A stretch of 64,000 bases of DNA from Mytilus galloprovincialis (GCF_965363235.1 NC_134849.1:17200863-17264862), one strand, 5' to 3'; shown: positions 11,107 to 23,324, numbered from the stretch's first letter. The notes: generated by a model not told the origin, from the sequence alone. Made by a program: numbers and translations.

Positions 11107-12278
11107 CAAGTATCTGACAACACTACGTTCTACACTAACAAGAATCTAACAACATTATACGTTCTACACTTACACGTATCTTACAATACTACATTCTACA
11201 CTGACAAGTTTCTGACAACACTACATTCTACACTAACTAGTATCTGACAACACTTTGTTCTACACTTACAAGTATCTGGCAACACCTTGTTCTACACTTA
11301 CAAAAATCTAACAACACTACGTTCTACACTTACAGGTATCTAACAACACTACGTTCTACACTGACAAGTATCTGAAAACACTGCGTTCTACACTTACACG
11401 TATCTGACAACACTACGTTCTACACTTACAGGTATTTGACAACACTTTGTTCTAACCTTAAAAGTATCTGACAACACTACGGTTTACACTGACAAGTATC
11501 TGACAACACTATGTTCTACACTAACAAGTATCTGACAACACTACGTTCTACATTTACAATTATCTGGCAACACTACGTTCTACATTTATAGGTATCTGAC
11601 AACACTTCGTTCTAAACTTACAAGTATCTGACAATACTACGTTCTACACTTACAAGTATCTGACAACACTACGTTCTACATATACCCGTATCTGACAACA
11701 CTACGTTCTGCACTTACACGTATCTGACAACACTACGTTTTACACTTACAAATATCCGACAACACTACGTTTTACATTTACAAGTATCTGAAAACACTAC
11801 GTTCTATATTTACAAGTATCTGACAACACTACGTTTTACACTTACACGTATCTGATAACACTACGTTCTACACTTACAGCCAGGTATCTGATAACACTAC
11901 GTTCTACACTTACAGGTAACTAATAACACTACTTTCTACACTCACAGGTATCTGATAACACTACATTTTACACTTACACGTATATCTGATAACACTACAT
12001 TCTACACTTACAGGTATCTAATAACACTACTTTCTAAACTCACAGGTATCTGTTAACACTACATTTTACACTTATATATACACGTATATCTGATAACACT
12101 ACGTTCTACACTTACAGGTATCTAATAACACTACTTTCTACACTCACAGGTATCTGATATAAACACTACGTTTTACACTTACATGTATATCTGATAACAC
12201 TACGTTCTACACTTACAGGTATCTAATAACACTACTTTCTAAACTCACAGGTATCTGATAACACTACATTTTACACTT
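11107..12278 (+). repeat. 32-bp minisatellite array grading into a three-unit higher-order repeat
   Basis: About 36 tandem copies of a 32-bp unit containing GTATCTGACAACACTACG and TTCTACACTTACA. Copies differ by a few substitutions. From about 11912 the array is ordered into triplets of three unit types (GGTATCTAATAACACTACTT; GGTATCTGATAACACTACAT; a 34-bp type with CGTATATCTGATAACACTAC) with starts at 11912, 12010, 12114 and 12215, i.e. a 98-104 bp higher-order period repeated four times. Frames crossing it are shadows. Confidence 0.95.
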
Positions 12279-13055
12279 TGTTCTGGTCATTATTACATCA
12301 ACCAATAATTGCAATGTAACATTTTAGTGTTTGTACTTTATGTTTTCCAATCTCATAAACCCGGGCTGGAAGAAGTTTATGTAACCGTTTTCTATTTCCC
12401 ACTGTTATTTGATTTGCATTCCTAAGAGTAATAATGACTAAATATTTCGCCTCCATGTTTGTGTCAGATGAGGGATGCTATATTAAAAAAAAATAATAAG
12501 AATAAAATTAAAAATAAAAAAATAAAAAAATCCGACTTAATAAACCATGGCGCTTTCTTCAAAGTCATCATTACCGAAACGGGGGAAACAATAAACCCAC
12601 TTTATATGAATTTTTTACGTATGTCCGAAGCGTTTATTTCTGCGTTAACTTCCTCATGAATGTTACGGCAAACACAAACCTTAACATTTGATATAAGCTT
12701 AGATAAACAACGAAGCTAGATTTCATTGGACTTTCTATGCAAAAGAATGACTTACATAAAAAGAATGTTGTTTCAAATTTTTCAAATCGACGAATGGCAC
12801 ACACGGTCGGCACACACACAATAACATGATAGTGCATCAGGAGCATATGTGGCTGGCTGAATCATTATGTTTAAATACTACATGTACATTATATTGCAAT
12901 TATATATGTTCAGGTTGCACTCTAATAAACTATTTATGACTTTATTCCCTGTGACTTTTTTCCAACATTCGAAATTTTAGCCCTCACATTTTTGAAGGTG
13001 TGTATTATTAAGACAATTTTTGGAAAACAAGAGGAAGGTAAAATCAGAGACATAA
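12279..13055. other. Non-coding DNA with an A/T-rich low-complexity tract
   Basis: No gene is supported. A run of AAT/AAAT simple sequence lies at about 12484-12530. The 60-70 codon frames here look like chance. Confidence 0.4.
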
Positions 13056-13057
13056 AT

Positions 13058-13092
13058 CAAATCAAATCAACTCAAATCAAATCAAAGTTTTA
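13058..13092 (+). repeat. Simple repeat (AAATC)n
   Basis: Seven or so copies of AAATC, with small changes, just before the MITE at 13112. Confidence 0.8.
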
Positions 13093-13111
13093 ATTTTTTG
13101 TCGATACATTG

Positions 13112-13364
13112 GGCCACACTTAAAAATATTTTGGTTTGTCCAAACCCTACCCAAAGGTTGAGACCGTGGGTAGGTAGGTAGGCATTTTCTTTTTTTTTTC
13201 TTCAAAAAAAGAAACTGAAGTATCAGATGTTTATTAGTCTTCATGCCTATTTGATTAAAAAAAACTTCTTCAAATCAGGAAAATAAAAGAATTTGAGTAG
13301 GCAGCTTCTTTCTGGGTAGGTAGCGTTTGGGCAAACAAACCTATTATTTATTATGGCCTTGTAA
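13112..13364. mobile_element. MITE with inverted ends (TTTGTCCAAACCCTACCC)
   Basis: The left end reads GGGCCACACTTAAAAATATT then TTGGTTTGTCCAAACCCTACC. The reverse complement of the right end reads AGGCCATAATAAATAATAGG then TTTGTTTGCCCAAACGCTACC. A GTAGG tetramer/pentamer run lies just inside each arm. Non-coding. Confidence 0.65.
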
Positions 13365-13693
13365 ACAAAGTAAAACAAGCTCTAAGCCTCTATTAAACTT
13401 TGAAAATCGGAATTATAATACATTACACACAAGCAAAACGACATGCAAATAAAACACACATATTATAAGACAAAAAAACATATACCTGTAAATACATCAA
13501 CAAGACAAAAAAAATCAAGCACATAGTACACAAAATCATAAATATTACTGTACATGCAGATAAATTATAACTGAAATCAAAGCGAAAAAGAACAAGATTG
13601 TTTTTTGTATATAACATGTATAACTTTTGTATCATATCAAGTAAAAATCTAAAATGATAAGAATTTTTTGATTTTGATTTTTTTTTTTTTTTT

Positions 13694-15626
13694 TGCGAAA
13701 CGGTCTTGAAAGAGGGGGGGGCAAGGGGGGTCCCAATAACAGCAAAACAGCAAATTGATTTGGCTCATAACAGATAACAAGGAATTAAAATGGACAAAAA
13801 CAGATAACAGTAAAAGAAATATTAAAATAATTCGGTCTTTGACAAATCAGTATTTCTTATTACGGATATAATCCTTTGTAATGCATTCCATTTTCTATGA
13901 CTATGTTTTTAGTATTAATTTATGTATCTAGAATGTGTTTAAATTACTACTCAATATATTATAATATTTTTTACACGCTGGTTTACGGAACGTATTATGG
14001 TATACTGTTGTCCGTCTGTTGTCAACATGTCGGACATTAACTCAAAAATTTTAACCAATTTGCATTTAACTTTGGGAAATTGTTTATATCTATTGACGTG
14101 AGCTCTCTTTTTGTTTTTTTTATAAATTTTAGATTTTAAGTTTCTGGGTAATGGGTTTTTATTCAATAAAATTGGTGTTTTTTTTCAGTTTTCTGAGAAT
14201 ATCTCAAAAATGCTTTCACAAAGCAAGGAATTTTGGTGAATTGTTTATATCTATTAACATGAGGTCACTTTCAATTTTTATAAATTTTAGATTTTACGTT
14301 TCCGAGTTAGCGGGTTTTATTAATTAAAAAGGGGGGATTTTCCAGTTTTCAGACATTAACACAAAAATGTTTTCAGCAGTTCTCACGAAACTTTGCTGAA
14401 ATGTTTATAACTATTTTTGTAAACTCCCTTTCGATTTTTATTTATTTAGATTTTATGTTACTGAGTTAAGGGATTTTATTTATTAGAAAAAGGTGGTATT
14501 TTCTTGTTTTCAAAAATAACTAAAAAATGCTTTCAGCAGTTCTCATGAAACGTTGGTTGTTTATATTAACTGAAGATCCTTTTGTTGCTAATAAAAAAAT
14601 GACCTAAAAGAGTTTGAATATTCTGACTTTTTCTAAATGACCATTTAATGAGGTGTGTGAATTTTTCTTAATAAGACTATGAGGCAAAGTGGTATATATA
14701 TTTAGGGTAGCAAAATCAAAAGCACCAATTATAAGCATGCAATTTATCAAGTACTTCGAACGAATTTTTACACTCCAAAAGCAATTTATTCCACTATTTT
14801 CAAAGGCCTTATTTGAACAATTTTTAATCAGCTGAGGTTTTTGATTGTACCAAGTGTACTAGTAAGTAGAATACATAGTTTAGTAGGGAAACAATGGCTT
14901 GAAACGAAAGAAATCTTTGTTTGTAATGAGTTATGTGCAGCTTCGGACCCAAGTACATCGTTGGAACTTTCATTGTACAATGCATTTGGTTCTGCTTTGA
15001 AAAGAATCACACAGCTGAGTCTATGTACCATATTATATAAAAGGTTAACTGGTTGTTATATAGGACCTAGTCCTTAATTGAGATCCTTGTCAGATATTCC
15101 TAGCCATATGTTTCCCTTTTTGTCATATTAAGAATTGTTTTAATTTAATATGTTCGTACGGGAAACCAGGAACATTATTCTCATACAAAAAATTAAGATA
15201 ATTCTAAATACACATTCATAGAAAAATGGAATTTATTACAAAGGATAATCATAAAATATACTTGAATTGTCCTGGACCTCACTTCTGTGATGGGTAAATG
15301 TTAATGGAATCCTTCTCTGAATACGGTACAAACATATTAGTAGTGGTAGACCCCAATGTCCAATGATCTTCAGTTTATACCGAATATTGACTGTCAAAAA
15401 AAAAATGCTAACATTCCAATTTTCAATAACAGTTAACAGCAAATACATTATCACAATAACAGATAACAAAAAAACTAATAGCCCAATAACAGCTAACAAA
15501 GAATAAGACAATAACAGCTAACAGCAAATATATTTTCAAAATAACAGATAACAAAGAATTAAATTGCCCCATAACAGCATAACAGTTAAACCCCTTGCCC
15601 CCCCTCTTGAAAGACGTTTCTTCCAT
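13694..15626. mobile_element. Composite element with G-run inverted ends and AATAACAGATAACA iterations
   Basis: The left end (CGGTCTTGAAAGAGGGGGGG, then CAAGGGG) and the reverse complement of the right end (GAAACGTCTTTCAAGAGGGG, then GGGCAAGGGG) are inverted copies. Just inside both ends lie repeats of ATAACAGATAACA and AACAGCAAAT, short at the left (13736-13830) and longer at the right (15425-15590). The middle holds an array of about 160-bp units (13975-14640), probably a separate insertion. A 78-codon frame at 14841-15077 has no recognisable domain. Confidence 0.6.
13975..14640 (+). repeat. Tandem array, about four units of about 160 bp
   Basis: Starts with ACGTATTATGGTATACTGTT and GTCCGTCTGTTG. 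It then repeats a unit with ACTCAAAAAT..., TTGTTTATATCTATT, TAAATTTTAGATTTTA and a pyrimidine/purine tract ending in CAGTTTTC. Unit marks fall near 14036, 14201, 14357 and 14516. This is the same structural class as 51930-52975 (GGACGTATTATGGTATAC start), but a different unit sequence. Confidence 0.8.
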
Positions 15627-15933
15627 TTTTCCCGTTCGGCCTTGGTCTATTCACTCACTCAGCTGCTCATGTACACTTTTCGGCCCTGTAATAAAAGTCG
15701 TTTTGGCCATTTATTAACATTATTTTAAAAAGTAATTTAATTGATATTTTCTTAATTATACATTTGATACATTTAAAAAAATTCTATACCATTAGAAATA
15801 TATATTTTTTTATTTTTTAAATAGTTTTTACATATAAGTGCAAGCCCGGTTCTGGTTCACACATTTTTGTACTTATCTTTTGTGATAATAGGAAAACTCT
15901 AGAGGAGTTTTGTACAATCCGAAAGACAACAAC

Positions 15934-18900
15934 ATGGAATCTGAAATTTTGGACACCCGTTTTTCAATTCAAAACATGACAAATGTAGACTCAGAAAATG
16001 ACAATGAAACACCTAATGATGATACAAATGAAAACATAACAGATGTAGACTCAGAAAGTGAAACCGAAACACCTTCTGATGACACAAAGAAAAGAGATAA
16101 GAAGAAACGAAAGAACGAAGATCCTGGAATAGTATACCTGAGTCGTATTCCTCCTTTGATGAATGTCAAAATTATCAGAAACATGTTTTCTGTTTATGGA
16201 GACGTTGGAAAAATCTTTCTCCAGCCTGATGGTAGGGATGATACTTTTAATAGATCTTTGTTCAAGCAAAAACACTCAACAATAACACCAAATTAGGCTG
16301 TGTATAAATACAAATTTACAATCATACATAATTAACAGTTAATAATTAATTATCAAATTAATAAAAAAAAAATCTATATAATAATTCCTCAAATTTTATT
16401 CCAGAAAATAGAATTATTTGGTAAACATGGTAAATGTATATATACATGATATACATGATATACATGTACATATAAAAAATATCTAATAATTCAACTGAAA
16501 TCCTTATAAAAATTGGGCACGAGCGTGTAGGGTGAGAACAGACTTTAGAGGCATCATGTGAGGTGCAAACATGTAGAGTGGCAAAGGGTATTGGGCGTGA
16601 AAGGAGTATTGTGTCTGTTTGTCATAATATTATATACATACAAACATTTTGGATGTTCAATAGCAGTTCATAATTGGGCAGTAAGTCAGTGCGCTAAAGC
16701 TTTTAAAAGTACATGTACCCTTAGGAATTGTTCTGTAATCAAATATGCATCAACTACTCTTACTATCAGACAAACTCAAAGGTCAACATGTACAATATCA
16801 GGTAACCTGATTGGTTTTCTTTAGAGTTAGAATATAAGTGCACTTTAAAATCCAGTAAAGTTTTTAATTTTCTTGCTAAACATAAAAGGTATCCGGTCGT
16901 TCCGGCCCCAAACCGATCCGGCCCCAAGTCAATCCGGCCCAAAGTCGATCCGGCCCAAGTCGATCCGGCCCCATACACACAAACTTTAACAGTATAAATG
17001 AAATTTGAAAAAAGTGTCTGATCGATGATGGATGACAACAGGTCAGTGAAGTATTGGACCAGGAGTACCAGTTAAAGAACTATTTTAAATTGATACGAAA
17101 ATTAGTGTTATTGTGTCTGTTTGTATCGCAGTTTCTACATTTTTAAATTATGAAGTTATTTTCAATGATAATTTTTATTTTATTCAGTTCACAAACAGAA
17201 TAGCTAAATAAATATTTACAGTCCAATGGACCTATAAAATTTAACGCATCATAATGACTTATTTAATCAAATCATTAGTCTATAATTGGTTTGTTTATTC
17301 AACAGTAGTCTGCTGATTATGAACTAAGGTAATGCCACTCGTAATCACTTAATTCAATCCAATGCTGATTAATTAAAGTTACGTAATCTGTTTTTCAACA
17401 AGCTCTTTCTGGTTTGATCTTCTGGTTGGTGTATATCATAATAATTATTTGTATTTTTTTAAGTTACATCATAGGCTTCTATAACATGTAAAAATATTCT
17501 ATTCTATTCTTTAACACTTTTTTTTTGTAACATCGGATATGGTCAATATATTTTTTTTATTTTGACAATATTTTGAATAGTTGTGTGTAGATTATATCAG
17601 CACTCTTTTATAGAAAGGATTCGGCAAATCAAACAACATTTCTCAATTTTAGAAATTTTAAGAACTTAAAAAGAAAAACAAAGTTTATATGTATCAGCTT
17701 AGGGATCGGCTTGTACCGTTCATGTACATTGTATGTAACTATTTGTTATTATATGTTACACAAGATGAAAGACTTGTTAGGATCACATTCAATTGAAAGA
17801 AAATGCTAATTACTGCTGATTAATGTTGATGTCTGAATTCTTTTATATACGTTATAATATAATTATACCCAATAATCATGAAAACTTGTAATAAAGACAT
17901 AATCAACCTATATTGTTTTATACTCATCTAAAGAAAATATTTTTCAAAGGCCTTTTTTACTTGTTTATTACCGTACACCTTTAACATTTTAATAAAAATG
18001 ATAAACATTTATGAATTACAATTAATATATATTTATTTTTATTCCTTAGAAATATTTTTTTTTTCATTGGGGCCGGATCGACTTTACATATGGGCCAGAT
18101 CGACGTGGGGCCGGATCGACGTGGGACGGATCGACTTGGGCCGGATCGACGTGGGGCCGGATCGACCCGAAAGCAACATAAAAGATTTTTGAATTGTAGT
18201 TATCTAGGGCATGCTATGCCTTAAAACTTTTCCAGATGCTTTTAAGGTGAAAATGCAGCTACATTTATTTTTGACGAATGGTCCCCATGAACAAAATGAT
18301 GAACTTTACCAGAACATGGAAATATGTTAAAACTCTTCAAAAATGATTGTCTTTGTTGTTACATTTGTTTTTATCAACCATCATGAAAATGTTGCAAGAA
18401 CTGTAAATAAAAAGTGAGTTGATATGATCAAATCCTTTTATATCAGTCAGGGGACTTTCTGAAATAAGTGATTTTAAATCACTTATTTGAGTATCAAATT
18501 TGAGGTTTTGTCACAAATTGGGATTTTGCAGTTTTTTCAAAATTTTAAACACATAGGTTTAAATAATATCTGTTAATTAGTAAAATAAAAAAATATGAAC
18601 TTTTTGCTTCTTTTCAGTAGGAAGGTTTATGCTTTTGATGCTATCATTTAGCTGAAAATTCTATTTTAGTTGAAAAAATGCTATAATAATGGCTTTACAT
18701 AATGAACTGATACTTTCTTAAAAGATTTTTCACAGCAGTGGGAGTATTTTTCCTGTGAAATTCAAGGTTTTATCTTTCAGATTATGTAATAAAATTCTAC
18801 TAGTACTGTTCGCAATAAAAATGTCACTGTTCCCGGATGTTGAAATAAGTGGGGGTTATTGAACAGATATATCATGTTAAGGAGGGGTATTTGCGAAAAA

Positions 18901-21510
18901 TACCAGTCGAGAGAATGTTAAATTTCACGAGCCGTAAGGCGAAGGAAATTCATTCTCAAGACTGGTATTTTTCGCAAATACCCCTCAATAACATGATATA
19001 TCTGTTTAATTGCACCGAATGTTAATGTACTAAAACGCATTGATGATCGTGAAGTTACAAGCGTCCAGTTGGATAGAGTATTTTTTGGCAAATACCATGG
19101 CAGAGAGGGTAAAAAAGGCATATCCTTTTAAAAAATACCCCGGCGGCGTTAAAAAAGAACGATATTCATTTGATAAAAGTAAATTGGTGAAAAATACACT
19201 GGCTATTAACCAATCAAAACCCCGGATTCTTACATAAGGTGTAATTATAACAGAATGATACTTAAAGAAGTGATTTTTGGGAAGGAAATTGAGGTCTGAT
19301 ACCTAAACAAGTGATTTTTATGTCATTATCCTAGATTCAGTACAAGGTCATCACCTGAAATGACCTGGTTATCCTAGACAACACAGATGTTGGTTCTGAT
19401 AAGTTTAGAAACATAATTAGTACCTGGATCATTAGTATTCTATATTTAAAGCTACAATAAAATTAAATCACTTCTTCTAGTGATAAATTTGTTCTACTTA
19501 CATACATTGTAGGTGAATTAAAGAAAGACAACTCTAACTTCCAACCTTTATGGAAATAATGTTACTTGAATCAGTGATTTAGAAAATCACTTGTTTAAGT
19601 AAGTCCCCTGACTGTATATAAACAATGGATCAATGTTGGTCTCTAGCATATAGAGTACTAATTAAGACATTCCAGACCAGATTGAGTCATGTATTTGTTA
19701 GTAACCCCCAAAAAATTCATGTGTTTCAGCTAACTTGCTGAATAAGATAAGGTAGGTAGGTAGGTAGGTAGGCAACATGATTTTACAAACATTTTTTTGC
19801 AGGTTACTACTAGAGAATCAGTCTTACTGTAATAGTTATCAAAGTTACCAGGATTATAATTTAGTACGCCAGACGTACGTTTCGTCTACATAAGACTCAT
19901 CAGTGACTCTCATATATCAAAATATTTATGAAGCCAAACAAGTAAAAAGTTGAAGAGCATTGGGTACCAAAATTCCAAAAAATTGTGCCAAATACGGCTA
20001 AGGTAATCTATGCCTGGAATAAGAAAATCCTTTGTATTTCGAAAAATTCAAAGTTTTGTGTGAACAGGAAATTTATAAAAATGACCACATTATTGATATT
20101 CATGTCAACACTGAAATGTTGACTACTGGGCTGATGATGCCCTCAGGGACGAAACGTCTACCAGCAGTGTCATCGACCCAGTGGTTTAAATAGTTATCAA
20201 AGTTACCAGGATTATAATTTAGTACGCCAGACACACGTTTCGTCTACATAAGACTCATCATTGACGCTCATTGTAACAGTGCTAATTGCAAAATGGCATA
20301 AAAAGTGTTAGGGTAGGCACTTAACATTAGGGTAGATGGGGTTTTGCTGAAACACATGTATTTGATTTTGACCTTAGTTGTGACTAACAATAGCAAATAT
20401 AAGAAATAAACACCAAGTTTATTATTGTTTCCTCCCTTTCAGATAAAGCAGCCAATACAAAGAAAGGCAGGATGTTCACAGAAGGATGGGTGGAATTTGA
20501 GGACAAGAAGGTGGCAAAAAGTGTGGCAACTAAATTAAACAGTAAACAAATAGGTGGTAAAAAGAAAAGTAGATGGTATGATGAAATGTGGACATTGAAA
20601 TATTTACACAGGTATTTGTACAATACTAATATTAGGGCTAACTGTTCAAGAATAAAACAATAAATGGACATGACAAGGTAATAACCATTTAACTTTCAGA
20701 GCTGGGGGTTAATATAAAAAAAGAATATGTGGTATGATTGCCAATGAGACAATTGTCCATAAGAGACCAAAATGACACAGACATAAACATTAAGTTTTTT
20801 TCCAAAATTTTTTTATTCTGATCCCCAATTTATAGATGAAAAAAATATTCTGGTCAAGCACATGGCAAAAAAAATAATCTGATTGCTAGTTCCCCCCATA
20901 CATTTTTTTACATGTACCTGCTTATAGTATTAAATATTGAAAAAAAATTTAATTGGTCATGAAGAAAAATTCAATAAATGTGATCCCTTTTGAGAAAAAT
21001 TTTCTTACTGAGAAAATTAAAGCTAAGTTTACGAAGTATTTTAGTGCAGGAGACAATAAAACTTAATACTAACAGTCATACACATGTATCTTTTATATTC
21101 ATTGTAGATTTAAGTGGGGACATCTGAATGAAAGGTTAGCGTATGAGAGAGCAGTGCATAAACAGAGGATGAGAACTGAAATAGCTCAGGTCAAACGGGA
21201 GGCAAACTTTTATATTCAAAACGCAGAGAAAAGTCGAACAATTAAACATATAAAGGAAAGAAAATTAAAAAGAGGAGAAAAATTTGATGAACCAAGTAGT
21301 GACAGATCTATTGAAGTTTCGCAGAGATCGACAGAAGAGGAAATTATGAATAAAAGAAAAAGAAAACTGTCAGCAAGAATTTCAGATAAAACAATGAAAA
21401 AAACAAAAGGGACAGAAACTGAATTAGTGAATAAGAAATCACTTGCAGCACAGAAGTCATTCATAAATAAATTATTTTCTAAGTCATCAGCAGCAAGTGA
21501 CGAAGATTAA
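15934..21510 (+). CDS. ABT1: Activator of basal transcription 1 / Esf2 family, U3 processome RNA-binding protein
   Basis: Three exons: 15934-16231, 20443-20611 and 21108-21510, giving 289 residues. Splices are GT-AG at phases 1 and 2: GATG|GTAGGG to CCCTTTCAG|AT, and CACAG|GTATTT to TTGTAG|A. The acidic, lysine-rich N-terminus (to about residue 65) leads into the RRM-like domain with [20 protein letters not shown] and [12 protein letters not shown]. Next come [40 protein letters not shown] and a basic coiled tail ([18 protein letters not shown]), matching ABT1/Esf2 along its length. In yeast, Esf2 acts in nucleolar 18S rRNA processing. The ATG at 15934 follows AACAAC. A near-palindrome (AAAACTCTAGAGGAGTTTT) lies at about 15892-15910. 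Intron 1 (4.2 kb) carries two inverted-repeat elements. Confidence 0.95.
16889..18174. mobile_element. Mutator-like foldback element with GATCCGGCCCCA iterons
   Basis: Flanked by a perfect 10-bp direct repeat AACATAAAAG (16879-16888 and 18175-18184). Each end carries four to six copies of a roughly 16-bp iteron, GTCGATCCGGCCCCA, on opposite strands: left about 16893-16973, right about 18071-18168. The 1.1-kb interior is very AT-rich and non-coding. A 9-11 bp duplication with long iterated inverted ends is typical of Mutator-like elements; the superfamily call is inference. It sits in intron 1 of the ABT1 gene. Confidence 0.85.
18444..19614. mobile_element. Inverted-repeat DNA element with 5-bp target duplication
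   Basis: Left end CAGTCAGGGGACTTTCTGAA then ATAAGTGATTTTAAATCACT; the right end is its inverted copy, ending AAGTCCCCTGACTG at 19614. It is flanked by TATAT on both sides (18439-18443, 19615-19619). The 1171-bp interior has no transposase frame. A long palindrome sits at 18862-19006. Intron 1 of ABT1. Confidence 0.85.
18862..19006. repeat. Long near-perfect palindrome (47-bp arms)
   Basis: The left arm 18862-18908 and right arm 18960-19006 are reverse complements with about two mismatches, including GGGTATTTGCGAAAAATACC. The 51-bp loop can itself pair (GAGAATG...AAATTTC against GAAATTCATTCTC), so the stem could extend further. The AAATACCNNT/AGGGGTATTT text recurs nearby at 19095-19140. Confidence 0.9.
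19833..20275 (+). repeat. Dispersed repeat with direct terminal duplication
   Basis: A block of about 85 bp (AGTTATCAAAGTTACCAGGA, TTATAATTTAGTACGCCAGA, CGTTTCGTCTACATAAGACT) occurs at 19833-19920 and again at 20188-20275. Between them is GACGAAACGTCTACCAGCAG text and a stretch with GCCAAATACGGCTAAGG. It is a common mussel repeat and is related to part of the insertion at 45042-45948. Non-coding; intron 1 of ABT1. Confidence 0.7.
20722..20790 (+). repeat. One-ended fragment of the TGTGGTATGATTGCCAATGA MITE family
   Basis: Reads GAATATGTGGTATGATTGCC then AATGAGACAATTGTCCATAA, matching the termini of the element at 24689-25042. It lies in intron 2 of ABT1. Confidence 0.6.
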
Positions 21511-21513
21511 TGA

Positions 21514-21519
21514 AATAAA
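21514..21519 (+). promoter_or_regulatory. Possible polyadenylation signal of ABT1
   Basis: AATAAA four bases past the ABT1 stop codon. It is unusually close, so a downstream signal may be used instead. Confidence 0.3.
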
Positions 21520-21885
21520 ACTGTAAACATTTATCTTGACCTTCATATGTCCTTCAGGCCAAAAGTAAAAGAGCATATAATGTATCCTTTGATACTAAAT
21601 TTTATAAAACAATTACTTTCTTTACAACTTTATTAAATTTTTGTTTTGAAATAATCCAACAGAAGGCTATTTCTTATATTATGAACAATGCTAGTAGCCA
21701 TACTCATGATGATGAAAGGTCAATATTTATCTTCTCAGTGTTTCTATTGGTATTGAAATATCAAGATCATTGACAGGGCGAAATTTATTGCTTAAAATGT
21801 AAGCTTCATTAGTTTGTATTTCATATGGATTGAATGAATTATTTATTTCTTCAATTGGAAATAAAACATTTCATGCTTCTTTTCA

Positions 21886-22085
21886 TGAGGGGGGGTAGGA
21901 GGGGCCCTGATCCAGAAATCCTGGGCTTAAAAAACACGAAATCCAGAAATCCCGGGCTTAAAAACAAAAATCCTGAGGTCCAGAAATTTGAAAAAAAGAA
22001 TTCCCGAAAGGGTCAGTCCCGAAATCCTGAGCTTAAAAACACCTGATCCCGAAGTCCCAACAAAGGTCCTATCCCCCCTCTTTCA
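21886..22085. mobile_element. Short MITE with G-run ends and CCCGAAATCC sub-repeats
   Basis: The left end GAGGGGGGGTAGGAGGGGCC and the reverse complement of the right end GAGGGGGGATAGGACC are inverted copies. The interior is about six copies of a 25-30 bp unit, ATCCCGAAATCCTGGGCTTA followed by AAAACA. Non-coding; the open frame across it is a shadow. Confidence 0.7.
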
Positions 22086-22833
22086 TCATCTCATACTCAA
22101 TCGTATATTGTTCATTGTATTGTGCATTAATTTATAAGTTAAAAAAGACTTGTATGAACGTTTAATTCATTGTGGTTGATCTGAAACAGGTAACTTTTTT
22201 TTCCTGCGTTAAAAGTACGAACCCAAACAGCATAAACATACACATTATTTTTCTGATAAAAAGTAAAAACATGAGTTAAGTACTTCATCATATAATTTGA
22301 AGTTCACACAATTATATTTTTACAGGTAGGATTGGATACATGAAGTAATAAAATTAAAAGTTTAAAGTTAATATGTCATTTAGATTTATATTTTTGAACC
22401 TGGACCCTTCAGGTTAATGTGTGAAACCAGACTAATTTACTTAGTAAATATTCAGAATGATAATTACCTGCTTTTCATATCTACCTAAATTGCAAGAAGA
22501 ATCTTCATTGGAGTTATTGTCCTCAGTTTTTGTCTTGCCTGCCACAAAATTAGCAATATGTGAGACATTGGTATTATACAATCTGACAGCAATGGTGTAA
22601 ACTATTTGGTAAAGCTTTATATTTCAGAAGGTAGAAAACATGGATTCTTTCTTAATTTGTGTGCAAACACCTTATGTAACAAAACTTCTGTCTTGTCATA
22701 TGTCAATTGTCCTTGACCTCATTTTCATTGTACAGTATTTTTAAAAAGTGAAATGCTCACTTATTATGAGTAATCGGATAACTATATTTGGTACATGCAT
22801 TGCAGGTAGTGTTCACCTGACTTCGACCTTATC

Positions 22834-22994
22834 CAGTGGCGGATCCAGGAATTTTCATAAGTAAGGGCCCACTAACTGACCTAAGAGGGGGCCCGCTCCA
22901 ATCACGCTTCAGTGATTCCCTATATAAACAACCAAATTTTTTCCCAAAAAAGGGGGGGGGGCGGGCCACCTGCCCCCCCCTAAATCAGCCTCTG
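22834..22994 (+). mobile_element. GGCGGATCC MITE, copy 1
   Basis: The left end CAGTGGCGGATCCAG pairs with an inverted right end (CTAAATCAGCCTCTG). It is flanked by TTATC at 22829-22833 and 22995-22999, a 5-bp target duplication. The interior has G-rich and C-rich tracts and CAGTGATTCCCTATATAA. 161 bp, non-coding. Confidence 0.9.
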
Positions 22995-23189
22995 TTATCC
23001 TATGGATCAGTGATTAAAGTTGAAGTTACATGGTAAAGTCAATAGTTCAACTTTATTTTGTGTATGAATGATTGTGGGTGTAAGTGTCCTACCGAAAGGT
23101 TTCATATGACCTTGATCTCACTTTCATGATTCATTAGACAATGTGAAGGTTTTGTTGTTTGGTTAATTTTTCGGAAAACTATATGAAAT

Positions 23190-23324
23190 CAGTGGCGGAT
23201 CCAGAAATTTTCATAAGTGGGGGCCCGCTCCAGTCACGATTCAGTGATTCCCTATATAAGCAACCAATTTTTTCCCCTAAAAGGTGGACCCGGGCCCCAC
23301 TGGCCCCCCTTAAATCCGCCTCTG
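23190..23324 (+). mobile_element. GGCGGATCC MITE, copy 2
   Basis: Same termini and the same CAGTGATTCCCTATATAA block as copy 1; 135 bp. Flanked by GAAAT (23185-23189) and GCAAT (23325-23329), a 5-bp duplication with one difference. It interrupts the ACTATATGCAATAGGTC part of the tandem unit, so the target is recognisable. Confidence 0.9.

Noticed and set aside
11107-12278. CRISPR-like array
   Set aside because: The repeats are contiguous 32-bp units without unique spacers, in animal DNA: a minisatellite.
14841-15077. 78-codon frame inside the G-run-ended element as a transposon gene
   Set aside because: Too short, with no transposase or replication motif, and it overlaps an equally long antisense frame.
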